In this document: positions 26,194-34,983 of the stretch, one piece after another
How the letters are laid out: every line of letters begins with the position of its first letter
How positions within the stretch are numbered: the first letter of the stretch is position 1
Assembly (NCBI GenBank): GCA_902809935.1
Contig: LR778134.1
Coordinates: 1,860,001-1,924,000, forward strand
DNA length: 64,000 nt
Direction of reading: 5' to 3'
DNA from: Ruminococcaceae bacterium BL-4
GTDB lineage: Bacteria > Bacillota > Clostridia > Oscillospirales > Acutalibacteraceae
Notes under the pieces: generated by a model
Databases searched by the model: none
Told to the model about the DNA's origin: nothing
The model's input: only the letters and a program-made list of their open reading frames with translations
Program-made: the position numbers and the translations under genes

Positions 26194-27537
26194 TTAAATT
26201 TTGTTAGACTGGCGCCAAATATTCTGTGATTCAGCAGCTTTAATTAATTGATCACGGAATTTTGGATGTGCAACACTAATAATTGCTTCAGCACGCTGCC
26301 AAGTGGAAAGTCCCTTTAGGTTTACTTTTCCGTATTCGGTAACAAGCCATTGAATATTACAACGGGTATCTGTTACGATAGAGCCATTTTTCAAAGTCGG
26401 TAAAATACGGGAAACAGTTTCTCCTTTTTTGTTGGTAAAAGTAGAAGAGCAACAAATAAAGCTCTTTCCACCATGACTCAAATAGGCGCCCATAACAAAA
26501 TCAAGCTGTCCGCCTGCACCGCTGATTTGCTTAATCCCAGCAGATTCTGCATTCACTTGTCCATAAAGGTCAACATCAATTACATTGTTAATGGAGATAA
26601 AATTGTCAAGAGCTGCAACTGTGCGAACATCATTGGTATAATCGACAGGTGCACTCATCAGTGCAGGGTTGTTATTCATGTATTCATACATTTCTTTGGA
26701 ACCGGAACCAAAAGCATAAGTTTGACGCCCATAATCAATATTTTTCTTCGATCCATTAATCTTTCCGGCTTTTGCAATTTTTACAAAAGCGTCAACATAC
26801 ATTTCGGTATGAACACCAAGATCTTTTAGGTCAGAATCAACGATCATGGAGCCGACTGCATTGGGCATGCCGCCAATTCCGAGCTGCAGGCAGGCACCAT
26901 TTGGAATTTCTTCTACAATCAGTTTTGCAACAGCTTTGTCAATCTCAGTAGCAGGAGCTTCTGCACCAGTTGCGTCAATTGGGTTATTTGGACCTTCTAC
27001 AACCATATCTACTTTATTGATATGAATTCCTTCGTTAAAACCACCTAGACAGCGAGGCATGTTTTGATTGACTTCAACAATAATCGTTTTTGCTTTTTCA
27101 CACATTGCAGTAATATGCGAAGCACTGGGGCCAAAGTTAAAATAGCCATGTTCATCCATAGGAGCAACCTGAATCATCACAACGTCAACCGGATCCAGAT
27201 TTTCGCGATAAAAGCGAGGCAGCTCTGAATAACGCATGGGGCTGTAATATGCCATTCCGAGAGAAATCATTTTACGTTCAATTCCACTCATATGCCAGCT
27301 ATTCCACGTAAAATGGGTTGGTGCATCCGGTACTTTGGAAATCTCCAAGGGGTGCATGACAACGCCGCCGCGAAGTTTTACATCCGTCAGTTCATTGTAA
27401 CGTGCAGCTAGAGCCTTATCGAGGACAACAGGAGTCCCAAGACACCATCCATAATCCACCCAGTCACCGGATTTGACAATCTTGACTGCATTTTCAGCAG
27501 TTGTCAGTTTGCTTTGATATTCCTCATAAAAATCCAT
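26194..27537 (-). CDS. Butyryl-CoA:acetate-type CoA-transferase
   Basis: 447 residues from the ATG at 27537, behind TAGGAGGT; a GTG 21 bases upstream lies before that site. This is the acetyl-CoA hydrolase/transferase family. [10 protein letters not shown] is followed by HTEMY, whose Glu (about 245) is the likely thioester-forming residue, and by the oxyanion-loop segment [10 protein letters not shown]. Relatives are butyryl-CoA:acetate and 4-hydroxybutyrate CoA-transferases. It would swap CoA from butyryl-CoA (or caproyl-CoA) to acetate and release the acid. It faces the thl-etfA operon tail to tail, which supports the butyrate role. Exact chain-length preference cannot be read. Confidence 0.88.
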   Translation of the reverse strand: MDFYEEYQSKLTTAENAVKIVKSGDWVDYGWCLGTPVVLDKALAARYNELTDVKLRGGVVMHPLEISKVPDAPTHFTWNSWHMSGIERKMISLGMAYYSPMRYSELPRFYRENLDPVDVVMIQVAPMDEHGYFNFGPSASHITAMCEKAKTIIVEVNQNMPRCLGGFNEGIHINKVDMVVEGPNNPIDATGAEAPATEIDKAVAKLIVEEIPNGACLQLGIGGMPNAVGSMIVDSDLKDLGVHTEMYVDAFVKIAKAGKINGSKKNIDYGRQTYAFGSGSKEMYEYMNNNPALMSAPVDYTNDVRTVAALDNFISINNVIDVDLYGQVNAESAGIKQISGAGGQLDFVMGAYLSHGGKSFICCSSTFTNKKGETVSRILPTLKNGSIVTDTRCNIQWLVTEYGKVNLKGLSTWQRAEAIISVAHPKFRDQLIKAAESQNIWRQSNKI

Positions 27538-27638
27538 TCCAAAAGAACCTCCTACCACGTTTGGTTACTTTAATTATTTGTTTTATATTATATCAGATTT
27601 GCTGCTAAAAGACAAGAAATCACTTATCCTGTCGGGCA

Positions 27639-27667
27639 TTGTTGTATTTTTAAAAATATGGTAAAAT
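27639..27667 (+). promoter_or_regulatory. Promoter of the WYL regulator
   Basis: TTGTTG (27639-27644), 17-base spacer, TAAAAT (27662-27667). Confidence 0.5.
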
Positions 27668-27696
27668 TAAGCAAATAAAAGTAGGAGCGAAATAAA

Positions 27697-28740
27697 TTGG
27701 ATTCAAATGTTAATAAAGAAAAATTGTGTTTATTAAAAATGCTTCAAATTTTTAGAAAGAATTCAGATCAGGATCACCCGATTACCCTTTTAGAAGTTGG
27801 CAAGCTTTTGGAACAAGAAGGCCTTTCCTGTAGCCGGAAGACACTTGGCAGAGACTTAAAAGCTTTAAAAGATGCTGGGTATGATTTTATAAAATCAAAT
27901 GGCTCAAGCCAAAGAGGCTTTTACCTTGCAGAGTCGTCTTCATTCGAAACTGCGGAGGTACGTGTGCTGATGGATGCCGTTTTAAGTGCTCCGTTTATAA
28001 CAGAAGAGTGGACAAAACAGCTTATTGATCACCTAAAGAGCTTGATGAGTGTACATCAGGCGGAAGATATGTGCCGTCAAATCAGTTTCGACAGAACTTA
28101 TAAATGTAAAAATGGAGAAATTTTTTATACAATTGATACGCTGGAAAAAGCAATTCGTGCTAAAAAGAAAATTCGTATGGTGTATCAGCATCAGATCCTT
28201 TGGCACAATCGAGTAACGCTTGACTTTGGACGAGAATTTATTTTGAGTCCCTATGCTTTATTATGGAGTCACGACAAATATTATTTAGCATGTAATTATA
28301 AAAAATATGATGTGGTTTCAAATTATCGTTTAGACCGTATGCATAAGGTGGAGATTTTGGAGGAGCCGGCACGTCCATTTGAAGAAGTTTGTTCTTACCG
28401 TGGAACTTTTGATGCAGATGATTATTTGCGGCATTCTTTTTATATGTACAATGGGGAACGACAAACACTTTTGATTCGCTGCAAAAATTCCGCATTAGAA
28501 ATCATGTTGGATCGTTTTGGAGATTCTTTGGAATTCTTGGAGTGCGATCACAGTAGGGATGCATTTACAGCCCGCACAGATGTTAGTATTAGTGATGGAC
28601 TTTATGAATGGCTTTTACAGTACAGTGGAGTAATGACAGTCTTGTCCCCAACAATTGTGCGTCATGAGATGCAAGATAGAATCCGTGAATTATATAAACG
28701 CTATCAATGTGGCCCAAATTCTCAAAATGACGATGCTTAA
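27697..28740 (+). CDS. WYL-domain transcriptional regulator
   Basis: 347 residues. An HTH_11-type winged helix (about 8-70, with SCSRKTLGRDLKALKDAGYDF) is followed by a WYL domain (about 145-225, with KKIRMVYQHQ, LSPYALLWSHDKYYLACN and YRLDRM) and a WCX-like C-terminal part. Such proteins sense small ligands or nucleic acids and regulate nearby or metabolic genes. The start is a TTG at 27697 behind GGAGCG; no nearer ATG exists. Targets are unknown. It lies between the CoA-transferase gene, which is divergent from it, and a convergent mntP. Confidence 0.85.
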   Translation: MDSNVNKEKLCLLKMLQIFRKNSDQDHPITLLEVGKLLEQEGLSCSRKTLGRDLKALKDAGYDFIKSNGSSQRGFYLAESSSFETAEVRVLMDAVLSAPFITEEWTKQLIDHLKSLMSVHQAEDMCRQISFDRTYKCKNGEIFYTIDTLEKAIRAKKKIRMVYQHQILWHNRVTLDFGREFILSPYALLWSHDKYYLACNYKKYDVVSNYRLDRMHKVEILEEPARPFEEVCSYRGTFDADDYLRHSFYMYNGERQTLLIRCKNSALEIMLDRFGDSLEFLECDHSRDAFTARTDVSISDGLYEWLLQYSGVMTVLSPTIVRHEMQDRIRELYKRYQCGPNSQNDDA

Positions 28741-28747
28741 AAAAAGA

Positions 28748-28787
28748 TCGGCTTTCAGCAAAAGAACTTTTACTGAAAACCGACCAT
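28748..28787. terminator. Bidirectional terminator between the WYL gene and mntP
   Basis: TCGGCTTTCAG (28748-28758) pairs with CTGAAAACCGA (28773-28783) with one mismatch. A-rich and T-rich flanks could serve both converging genes. Confidence 0.65.
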
Positions 28788-28808
28788 TTTATTTTCCGGG
28801 AAATAATG

Positions 28809-29387
28809 TTAGGAAAACCACATATGCTCAACAAAAATTTCAATTCCAATTGCAATTAAAACGATTCCGCCGAAAAGTTCTGCACGGTTGCTCAAAAGAG
28901 GGCCAAACTTTTTTCCAATATAAACACCAATGAGACAAAAAAAGAATGTTACGGCTGCAATAATACTGACAGCTAAAAGCATTAACAGAGGGGTTGAGGC
29001 ACCAACTGCATTCGGAAGAATCACGCCTGTTGCAAGAGCATCGATGCTGGTGGCAATCGCAAGCACTAAAATTTGTTTCCATGATAAATCATTTTGGTAG
29101 CAAACAGCTGTTTCTTTATGGCGGGATTCTTTTAACATTTGAATTCCAATGATACTTAAAAGAATCAGGGCAATCCAATGATCAACGCTTTCTATTAAAG
29201 AAGCGCCGGTAATTCCGACCAGCCACCCAATGATAGGCATGATCCCCTGAAATAATCCAAAACTGCAGGCTAATTTCAGAGCAAAAGAAAAGCGCAGCTT
29301 TTTTGTGACGGCACCGTTTGTGATGCTGACTGCAAAAGCATCCATTGAAAGGCCAACGGCAATTCCAAACAGAGCAAAGTAGTCCAC
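28809..29387 (-). CDS. mntP: Manganese efflux pump MntP
   Basis: 192 residues from a GTG at 29387, placed after GGAGGG; the reading frame extends 22 codons upstream without a better site. Six membrane segments form two DUF204 repeats. The paired acidic motifs GLSMDAFAVSI and ATSIDALATGV carry the conserved Asp residues in the membrane. It exports Mn2+. No yybP-ykoY manganese riboswitch is visible upstream. Confidence 0.92.
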   Translation of the reverse strand: MDYFALFGIAVGLSMDAFAVSITNGAVTKKLRFSFALKLACSFGLFQGIMPIIGWLVGITGASLIESVDHWIALILLSIIGIQMLKESRHKETAVCYQNDLSWKQILVLAIATSIDALATGVILPNAVGASTPLLMLLAVSIIAAVTFFFCLIGVYIGKKFGPLLSNRAELFGGIVLIAIGIEIFVEHMWFS

Positions 29388-29478
29388 AGTTTTCCCTCCA
29401 GACAATTTAAGAACAATGTTTTTAATATTAAAACTTTTTAAATAGTTTGTCAATCGTTTTAGAATATTAGAAAAGAAA

Positions 29479-29507
29479 TTGCGATTTTTGAAAAATCATG
29501 TTAAAAT
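29479..29507 (+). promoter_or_regulatory. Promoter of hisH-hisF
   Basis: TTGCGA (29479-29484), 17-base spacer, TAAAAT (29502-29507). Confidence 0.6.
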
Positions 29508-29531
29508 AAACGCAATATAGGGGGCGTGAAA

Positions 29532-30155
29532 ATGATAGCTTTGATCGATTATGGAGCCGGAAACCTGCAAAGCGTGATAAAAGCTTTTCACTATATTGGC
29601 TGTGAAGTTAAGGTAACAGCTGATCCTAAGGAGCTACAACGTGCAGATGCAGCCGTTTTACCTGGAGTAGGCGCTTTTGGAGATGCGATGAATAGTCTTC
29701 AAAAGTCAGGAATGGTTCCGGAAATTTATCACTTTATCGAACAGAATAAACCCTTTTTAGGAATTTGCTTGGGACTTCAAATGCTGTTTGAAAGCAGCGA
29801 AGAAAGTGAGGGGGTTAAGGGACTTGGAATCCTTCCGGGAAAAATTCTTCGAATTCCAGACGGCCCAGGTCTTAAGATCCCACATATTGGATGGAATAGC
29901 TTGAACCTTAAGTGCCGTACAGGCTTGTTTGAAAATCTTCCAGAAAATTCTTATGTTTATTTTGTACATTCTTATTACTTAAAAGCAGAGAAACGCCACC
30001 AAGTCATTGCGACTACCTCTTATGGAGTTGAGATTGATGCTGCTGTTCAGCGCGGCAATTTATTTGCAACTCAGTTTCATCCTGAAAAAAGCGGTCAGGT
30101 CGGTCTGAAAATTTTGGAAAACTTTGTTTCAATGATCGGGGAGGGCAATGCTTAA
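29532..30155 (+). CDS. hisH: Imidazole glycerol phosphate synthase subunit HisH
   Basis: 207 residues. The class I glutamine amidotransferase triad is visible: Cys in GICLGLQML (about 80), and His and Glu in FHPEKSG (about 185-187). It makes ammonia from glutamine for HisF. The ATG at 29532 gives the normal [13 protein letters not shown] start; a GTG six bases upstream is an alternative. The stop overlaps the hisF start by one base (TAATG). Confidence 0.95.
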   Translation: MIALIDYGAGNLQSVIKAFHYIGCEVKVTADPKELQRADAAVLPGVGAFGDAMNSLQKSGMVPEIYHFIEQNKPFLGICLGLQMLFESSEESEGVKGLGILPGKILRIPDGPGLKIPHIGWNSLNLKCRTGLFENLPENSYVYFVHSYYLKAEKRHQVIATTSYGVEIDAAVQRGNLFATQFHPEKSGQVGLKILENFVSMIGEGNA

Positions 30156-30916
30156 TGTATGCAAAACGAATTATCCCTTGTTTGGATGTGAAAAATGGAC
30201 GAGTGGTCAAAGGAACCTCTTTTATTCACCTGAGGGATGCCGGAGACCCAGTCGAATGTGCAATTGAATATGATCACCAAGGAGCAGATGAACTGGTTTT
30301 GCTGGATATTACGGCTTCTGCTCAATCGAGAGGAACGCAGCTGCAGTATGTTAGTTCTGTGGCAGATCACATTTTTATTCCATTTACGGTTGGTGGCGGT
30401 ATCCGCACAGTAGAAGACTTTACAGCTTTGTTAAGAGCGGGCGCTGATAAAGTTTCGGTGAATTCTGCTGCAATTCGAAACCCAAAACTGATTGAGGAAG
30501 CTGCCAGAAAATTTGGAAGTCAGTGTGTTGTTTGTGCAATTGACGCAAAAAGGAGAGCAGAAGGCGGCTGGACTGTTTATATCAACGGCGGTCGTATTGA
30601 TACGGGAATAGATGCGTTGGAGTGGGCAAAAAAAGCAACTGAGCTGGGAGCAGGAGAACTTTTAGTGACCAGCATGGATGAAGATGGGCAGAAAAAAGGA
30701 TATGATCTTGCTTTAACAGCGGCAATTTCTGAATCTGTCTCGGTTCCTGTAATTGCTTCCGGTGGGGCCGGAGCATTAGAGCATTTTTATGACGCTTTTA
30801 CAAAGGGGAAAGCGGACGCTGTTTTGGCTGCGAGCTTATTTCACTTTGGAGAAATCAGTATTCCACAATTAAAAGAATATCTTTCTGGACGAGGAATCTC
30901 TGTTCGGAAGATATAA
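30155..30916 (+). CDS. hisF: Imidazole glycerol phosphate synthase subunit HisF
   Basis: 253 residues, (beta/alpha)8 barrel. It starts [17 protein letters not shown] with catalytic Asp11. [10 protein letters not shown] and [12 protein letters not shown] are the two phosphate-binding loops, and the second catalytic Asp is in CAIDAKR (about 130). It closes the imidazole ring and releases AICAR. The hisHF pair stands alone: no other histidine gene is in the window. A strong terminator follows. Confidence 0.95.
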   Translation: MYAKRIIPCLDVKNGRVVKGTSFIHLRDAGDPVECAIEYDHQGADELVLLDITASAQSRGTQLQYVSSVADHIFIPFTVGGGIRTVEDFTALLRAGADKVSVNSAAIRNPKLIEEAARKFGSQCVVCAIDAKRRAEGGWTVYINGGRIDTGIDALEWAKKATELGAGELLVTSMDEDGQKKGYDLALTAAISESVSVPVIASGGAGALEHFYDAFTKGKADAVLAASLFHFGEISIPQLKEYLSGRGISVRKI

Positions 30917-30964
30917 TAATAGAAAAGTCAAGTTCTGTTTAAGAACTTGGCTTTTTCTATTATT
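30915..30964 (+). terminator. Terminator of hisHF
   Basis: Arms 30915-30936 and 30942-30964 pair over about 21 bp with one bulge and one mismatch, T-rich on the descending arm. The arm starts inside the hisF stop codon. Confidence 0.82.
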
Positions 30965-31014
30965 AAAATGGAAATCTCCTGCATAGAAATAAAAGCGAGG
31001 AGGTGTCCTAAAAA

Positions 31015-32169
31015 ATGAAGAAAAGAAGAATTTTAGCTGCTGTTCTTTCAGTTGTTTTTGTATTACAGGCGTTTTCGCTGCATGCCTATGCACTTTCAGA
31101 TGAAGAACTGCCAGCCCCGAGTGCCTGCCTAATGGAAGCTGAGACCGGAAAAGTGCTGTATGAGAAAGCTTCGCACGATCAGCGTCCCTGCGCATCTGTT
31201 ACAAAAGTGATGACGCTTCTTTTGGTAATGGAAGCTCTTGATGACGGCAAGATCCATTTGGACGACCAGGTCACAGCCAGTGAACATGCTGCCTCTATGG
31301 GAGGATCAGATATCTGGCTAAAAGAGGGAGAAACAATGAGCGTTGACGATATGCTGAAAGCGACAGTAATCGCAAGCGCGAACGATGCAGCAGTTGCCTT
31401 GGCAGAATTTGTCGCTGGAAGCGAAGACGCATTTCTTGCCCAGATGAATGAAAAAGCGAAGGCGCTCGGTATGAACGATACGACCTTTAAAAACTGTAAC
31501 GGCCTTGATGAAGACGGTCATGTGACCAGTGCTTATGATGTTGCAGTGATGTCGCGGGAACTGATGAAACATCAGAAGATATTTGATTATACCGGCACAT
31601 GGATGGACTCATTAAGGGATGGAAAAACGCAACTCGTTAATACGAATAAACTTTTGAAAAGCTATAAAGGAATCACTGGACTTAAAACCGGAACTACCAG
31701 CAAAGCCGGCAGCTGCATTTCGGCAACCGCAATGCGTGACGGTATGCACTTGATTGCGGTCGTTTTGGGTGCTTCCAATACGAAAGATCGCTTTAATAGT
31801 GCGGCTACTTTGCTAAACTATGGATTTGCAAACTGGTCTTTGAGTGCGTTGGAAGTTCCAGAAGAAGCTTATCAGCCTTTAAAAATCCAGAATGGAATGG
31901 AGAATGAAGTTCCTGTTACAATTGCAAATCCGGGAAGTGCATTAGTTTCGAAAGGAAAAGGGGAAGAGGTACAGTCAGCAGTCTCTTATGACGAATTTTT
32001 AGAGGTCCCTATCCAAAAGGGACAGCAGGTAGGGGAGATTACTTATTCGATTGGAGGCGAAACCGTCGGATCAGTGCCGATTTTAGCAGCAAAAGATATT
32101 GAAAAAGCAGAATTAATGCCTGTTTTTCACCTGCTTCTCCAAAATTTATTTTCTTTCTCTGATAAATAA
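31015..32169 (+). CDS. D-alanyl-D-alanine carboxypeptidase (first copy)
   Basis: 384 residues, S11 peptidase. The signal peptide ends near HAYA (about 26). SVTKVMT holds the catalytic Ser-x-x-Lys (about 61-64), SAND the second motif and KTGTTSKAG the KTG box. A C-terminal beta domain (about 280-370) and a terminal amphipathic helix (VFHLLLQNLFSFSDK) suggest outer-face membrane attachment. It trims the terminal D-Ala of peptidoglycan stem peptides. AGGAGGTG precedes the ATG. A second paralogue is at 41928. DacF or DacB cannot be separated here. Confidence 0.93.
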   Translation: MKKRRILAAVLSVVFVLQAFSLHAYALSDEELPAPSACLMEAETGKVLYEKASHDQRPCASVTKVMTLLLVMEALDDGKIHLDDQVTASEHAASMGGSDIWLKEGETMSVDDMLKATVIASANDAAVALAEFVAGSEDAFLAQMNEKAKALGMNDTTFKNCNGLDEDGHVTSAYDVAVMSRELMKHQKIFDYTGTWMDSLRDGKTQLVNTNKLLKSYKGITGLKTGTTSKAGSCISATAMRDGMHLIAVVLGASNTKDRFNSAATLLNYGFANWSLSALEVPEEAYQPLKIQNGMENEVPVTIANPGSALVSKGKGEEVQSAVSYDEFLEVPIQKGQQVGEITYSIGGETVGSVPILAAKDIEKAELMPVFHLLLQNLFSFSDK

Positions 32170-32201
32170 CAGGAAACAAACACGAATTATGCTATCGTGC
32201 C

Positions 32202-32230
32202 TTGCAAATTTCATCAAAATATTGTAAAAT
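32202..32230 (+). promoter_or_regulatory. Promoter of pgi
   Basis: TTGCAA (32202-32207), 17-base spacer, TAAAAT (32225-32230). Confidence 0.6.
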
Positions 32231-32264
32231 ATAAACAATCAAAAAGCGCAAGGAGGAATTAAAA

Positions 32265-33611
32265 TTGTCTCTTCGCTATGACACATGTTACTTCGATTCT
32301 TTTTTATCTTCGCAGGAGTATGAAGCACTTGCCCCTCAAGTAAAGCTTGCACATCAGATCCTGCACAACGGAACAGGCCTTGGCAATGATTTTCTCGGCT
32401 GGGTGGATCTTCCTGTAAACTATGACAAAGAAGAATTTTCCCGCATTAAGGCAGCGGCAGAACGAATTCGTAAGAATACTGATGTTTTCCTAGTAATCGG
32501 TATTGGGGGTTCCTATCTGGGAGCTCGTGCAGCAATCGAGTTTTTAAAATCGAACAATTACAATGCACTGAAAAAGAATTCGCCGGATATCTATTTTATT
32601 GGGAATAGTATCAGTTCAACTGCTCTAGCGGAAGTCATGGAAATCTGTGAAGGAAAAGATGTTTCCATTAATATGATTTCTAAATCTGGAACTACAACGG
32701 AACCGGCAATTGCTTTTCGAGTCTTGCGTGCTCTTCTTGAGAAGAAATATGGTGCAGAAGGCGCAAAAGAGCGTATCTTCTGTACGACTGATAAGGCACG
32801 CGGAACTTTAAAGCAGCTGGCAACAAAAGAGGGCTATGAAACTTTTGTAGTACCGGACGATGTCGGCGGACGCTACAGTGTTTTGACTGCAGTAGGACTT
32901 TTGCCGATCGCGGTTGCAGGATGCAATATTGATGCTTTGATGTCAGGAGCTGCTAAAGCACGAGAAGTGTATGATAATCCGGAGCTTTCAGAAAATCCAT
33001 GTTATCAATATGCAGCGTCCAGAAATCTGCTTTATCGCAAGGGGAAAGAAATTGAAATCCTTGTAAGCTATGAACCATGTTTTACAATGATGAACGAATG
33101 GTGGAAGCAACTGTTCGGAGAGAGTGAAGGAAAAGACCAAAAAGGATTGTTCCCGGCTTCTGTCGTTTTTTCAACAGATCTTCATTCCATGGGACAGTAT
33201 ATCCAACAGGGACGCCGCTCTATTTTTGAAACGGTTGTACTGTTTGACCATGCTAAGAAGGAAATTTATCTGGGAAATGATTCAGAGAATACAGACGGGC
33301 TTAATTTTCTTGCAGGCAAGAGTATGTCTTATATCAATCAAAAAGCTTTTGAAGGAACCGTCCTTGCGCATACAGATGGAGGGGTTCCAAACGGAGTTAT
33401 TCACGTTCCGGATTTCTCTGAGGATTCTCTTGGGCAACTGATTTATTTCTTTGAAAAAGCGTGTGCGATTTCCGGTTATCTGATGGGAGTAAATCCTTTT
33501 AATCAGCCCGGCGTCGAAAGCTATAAGAAGAATATGTTTGCTCTTTTGGGCAAGCCTGGTTATGAGGCACAAAAGGAAGCTCTGGAAGTAAGGCTTCATC
33601 ACGATAAATAA
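32265..33611 (+). CDS. pgi: Glucose-6-phosphate isomerase
   Basis: 448 residues, the short Firmicutes form. [11 protein letters not shown] (about 78-88) binds the phosphate; [30 protein letters not shown] and the C-terminal [10 protein letters not shown] (catalytic Lys region) are present. It interconverts glucose-6-phosphate and fructose-6-phosphate. The start is a TTG at 32265 behind AAGGAGGA; the next in-frame candidates would cut the domain. A small P-loop gene follows after 37 bp. Confidence 0.95.
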   Translation: MSLRYDTCYFDSFLSSQEYEALAPQVKLAHQILHNGTGLGNDFLGWVDLPVNYDKEEFSRIKAAAERIRKNTDVFLVIGIGGSYLGARAAIEFLKSNNYNALKKNSPDIYFIGNSISSTALAEVMEICEGKDVSINMISKSGTTTEPAIAFRVLRALLEKKYGAEGAKERIFCTTDKARGTLKQLATKEGYETFVVPDDVGGRYSVLTAVGLLPIAVAGCNIDALMSGAAKAREVYDNPELSENPCYQYAASRNLLYRKGKEIEILVSYEPCFTMMNEWWKQLFGESEGKDQKGLFPASVVFSTDLHSMGQYIQQGRRSIFETVVLFDHAKKEIYLGNDSENTDGLNFLAGKSMSYINQKAFEGTVLAHTDGGVPNGVIHVPDFSEDSLGQLIYFFEKACAISGYLMGVNPFNQPGVESYKKNMFALLGKPGYEAQKEALEVRLHHDK

Positions 33612-33648
33612 GATAAAATATAGAAAGAAAAAGTAGGAGGATTCTACC

Positions 33649-34065
33649 ATGATTACATTCATTACTGGCAAAAAAGGCTCCGGAAAGACCAAAAAACTCA
33701 TTGATCGCGCAAATGAGGCTGTTAAAAATTCAAAGGGTAATGTTATTGTCATTGAAAAAGGGCTGAAGCTTACCTATGATGTTGATCATGCAGCACGTCT
33801 GATTGATATCGAAGCATATGGGATTAAAGGTGCAGATGCGCTTTTGGGCTTTATCAGTGGTATTTGTGCTGGAAATTATGATGTGACAGACGTGTTTGTT
33901 GATTCTACTCTAAAAATCATGGGACCCGATCTGGAAGCTTTGGTTCCTTTTGCAGAAAAAGTAAATGCTCTATCTTCTTTAGCAGATGTGAAATTTACAT
34001 TTTTGATTTCTGCAGATCATTCCGAAATTCCAGAAGCTGCACAGAAATTTATTCAAGAAGTCTAA
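33649..34065 (+). CDS. Small P-loop protein of unknown function
   Basis: 138 residues. A Walker A-like loop, FITGKKGSGKTKKLI (about 4-18), starts the protein, and a hydrophobic strand ending in acid (VTDVFVDSTLK, about 80-90) may be Walker B. The chain is too short for a full AAA or kinase domain. KFTFLISAD near the C-terminus looks like a sensor strand. I do not recognise a named family. GTAGGAGG precedes the ATG. It probably shares the pgi transcript, but nothing links it to sugar metabolism. Confidence 0.72.
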   Translation: MITFITGKKGSGKTKKLIDRANEAVKNSKGNVIVIEKGLKLTYDVDHAARLIDIEAYGIKGADALLGFISGICAGNYDVTDVFVDSTLKIMGPDLEALVPFAEKVNALSSLADVKFTFLISADHSEIPEAAQKFIQEV

Positions 34066-34123
34066 TTTTCTCGTTTAAGCGACGCTTCTTCTGCAAAAAC
34101 GCGCAAATCTTGTGGATTTTATC

Positions 34124-34152
34124 TTGACAAACACTATCAATACTTATATAAT
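34124..34152 (+). promoter_or_regulatory. Consensus sigma-A promoter of yceD-rpmF
   Basis: TTGACA (34124-34129), exactly 17 bases, TATAAT (34147-34152): a perfect match to consensus, fitting strong expression of a ribosomal protein gene. Confidence 0.85.
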
Positions 34153-34186
34153 AAACAAATGTAGCGCAATGTGCTGAGGTGTTTAA

Positions 34187-34684
34187 ATGCTTTTGAATTT
34201 AGAAAAATTGTTTGCGGAAGAGAAGGGAAGCCTTCCTTTTTCAGAAATGATTGATTTATCAAAAGTCGAGTACAATCGGTGTCATCCGTTTTCCTCTCCA
34301 GTTACGGTAAAGGGTACAGTTGTTGGAAAAAGCGGTTATTTGCAGTTGATCGGAAAGATTTTTTATCATCTTTCTGTTTTGTGTGACCGCTGCCAAGAAC
34401 CCATCGAAAAGGATATGGAAATACCTTTTTCTCACATGCTTGTGAGAAGTGTATCAAATGAAGAAGACAGCGATGAGTACATTGTTACAGAGAATGATAC
34501 CTTGGATTTAGCAGCGCTTGCAGAGGAAGATCTTTTGCTTTCTTTGCCGACTAAATTTCTCTGTAAGGAAGATTGCCGCGGTTTATGTCAGACTTGTGGG
34601 AAAAACTTAAATCAAGGGGCATGCGGTTGTAAATCTCATCAAATAGATCCTCGTCTTGAGGTTCTAAAAAAATTGATAAATTGA
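34187..34684 (+). CDS. yceD: YceD family protein (DUF177)
   Basis: 165 residues. An N-terminal beta region contains CDRCQEPIEKDMEIPF (about 66-81), and a C-terminal cysteine cluster reads CKEDCRGLCQTCGKNL (about 126-141), typical of Firmicutes DUF177 proteins, probably binding zinc. YceD affects 23S rRNA accumulation and is nearly always encoded next to rpmF, as here (26 bp). Confidence 0.88.
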   Translation: MLLNLEKLFAEEKGSLPFSEMIDLSKVEYNRCHPFSSPVTVKGTVVGKSGYLQLIGKIFYHLSVLCDRCQEPIEKDMEIPFSHMLVRSVSNEEDSDEYIVTENDTLDLAALAEEDLLLSLPTKFLCKEDCRGLCQTCGKNLNQGACGCKSHQIDPRLEVLKKLIN

Positions 34685-34710
34685 CCAGAGTAAAATAAGG
34701 AGGTGCTGAG

Positions 34711-34893
34711 ATGGCGGTACCAAAGGCGAAATTGTCTAGTGCAAGACAAAATAAACGGCGTTCCAACGTTTGGAAGATTAGCGCTCCGGCTCTGATGAAG
34801 TGCCCAAAATGTGGAGAATATAAGCTCGCTCATCGGGTATGCAATAACTGCGGTTATTACAATGGCAGAGAAGTAATCAAAAAAGAGGCTTAA
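34711..34893 (+). CDS. rpmF: 50S ribosomal protein L32
   Basis: 60 residues, full length. It starts AVPKAKLSSARQNKRRS and has a zinc ribbon CPKCGEYKLAHRVCNNCGYY with four cysteines, so this is the zinc-binding (C+) form. AAGGAGGTG precedes the ATG. The terminator begins 22 bp after the stop. Confidence 0.96.
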   Translation: MAVPKAKLSSARQNKRRSNVWKISAPALMKCPKCGEYKLAHRVCNNCGYYNGREVIKKEA

Positions 34894-34915
34894 GCTTCTG
34901 TGATTTCCGGAAATG

Positions 34916-34947
34916 ATAGAGAAGGAGGAATCCTTCTCTATTTTTTT
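34916..34947 (+). terminator. Terminator of yceD-rpmF
   Basis: Perfect 11-bp stem (34916-34926 with 34931-34941), GGAA loop and seven T. Its position shows that the next gene cannot start upstream of it. Confidence 0.92.
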
Positions 34948-34983
34948 GGCCGAGCAATTCTTTTTATGGGGGGAATTACAGAA

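Noticed and set aside
29388-29478. yybP-ykoY manganese riboswitch upstream of mntP
   Set aside because: The region is AT-rich and lacks the conserved paired elements; only a GGAGGG ribosome site is visible.
34900-34983. N-terminal extension of the DUF512 protein
   Set aside because: It contains a perfect Rho-independent terminator for rpmF; the GTG at 34984 has a ribosome site and gives the family N-terminus.
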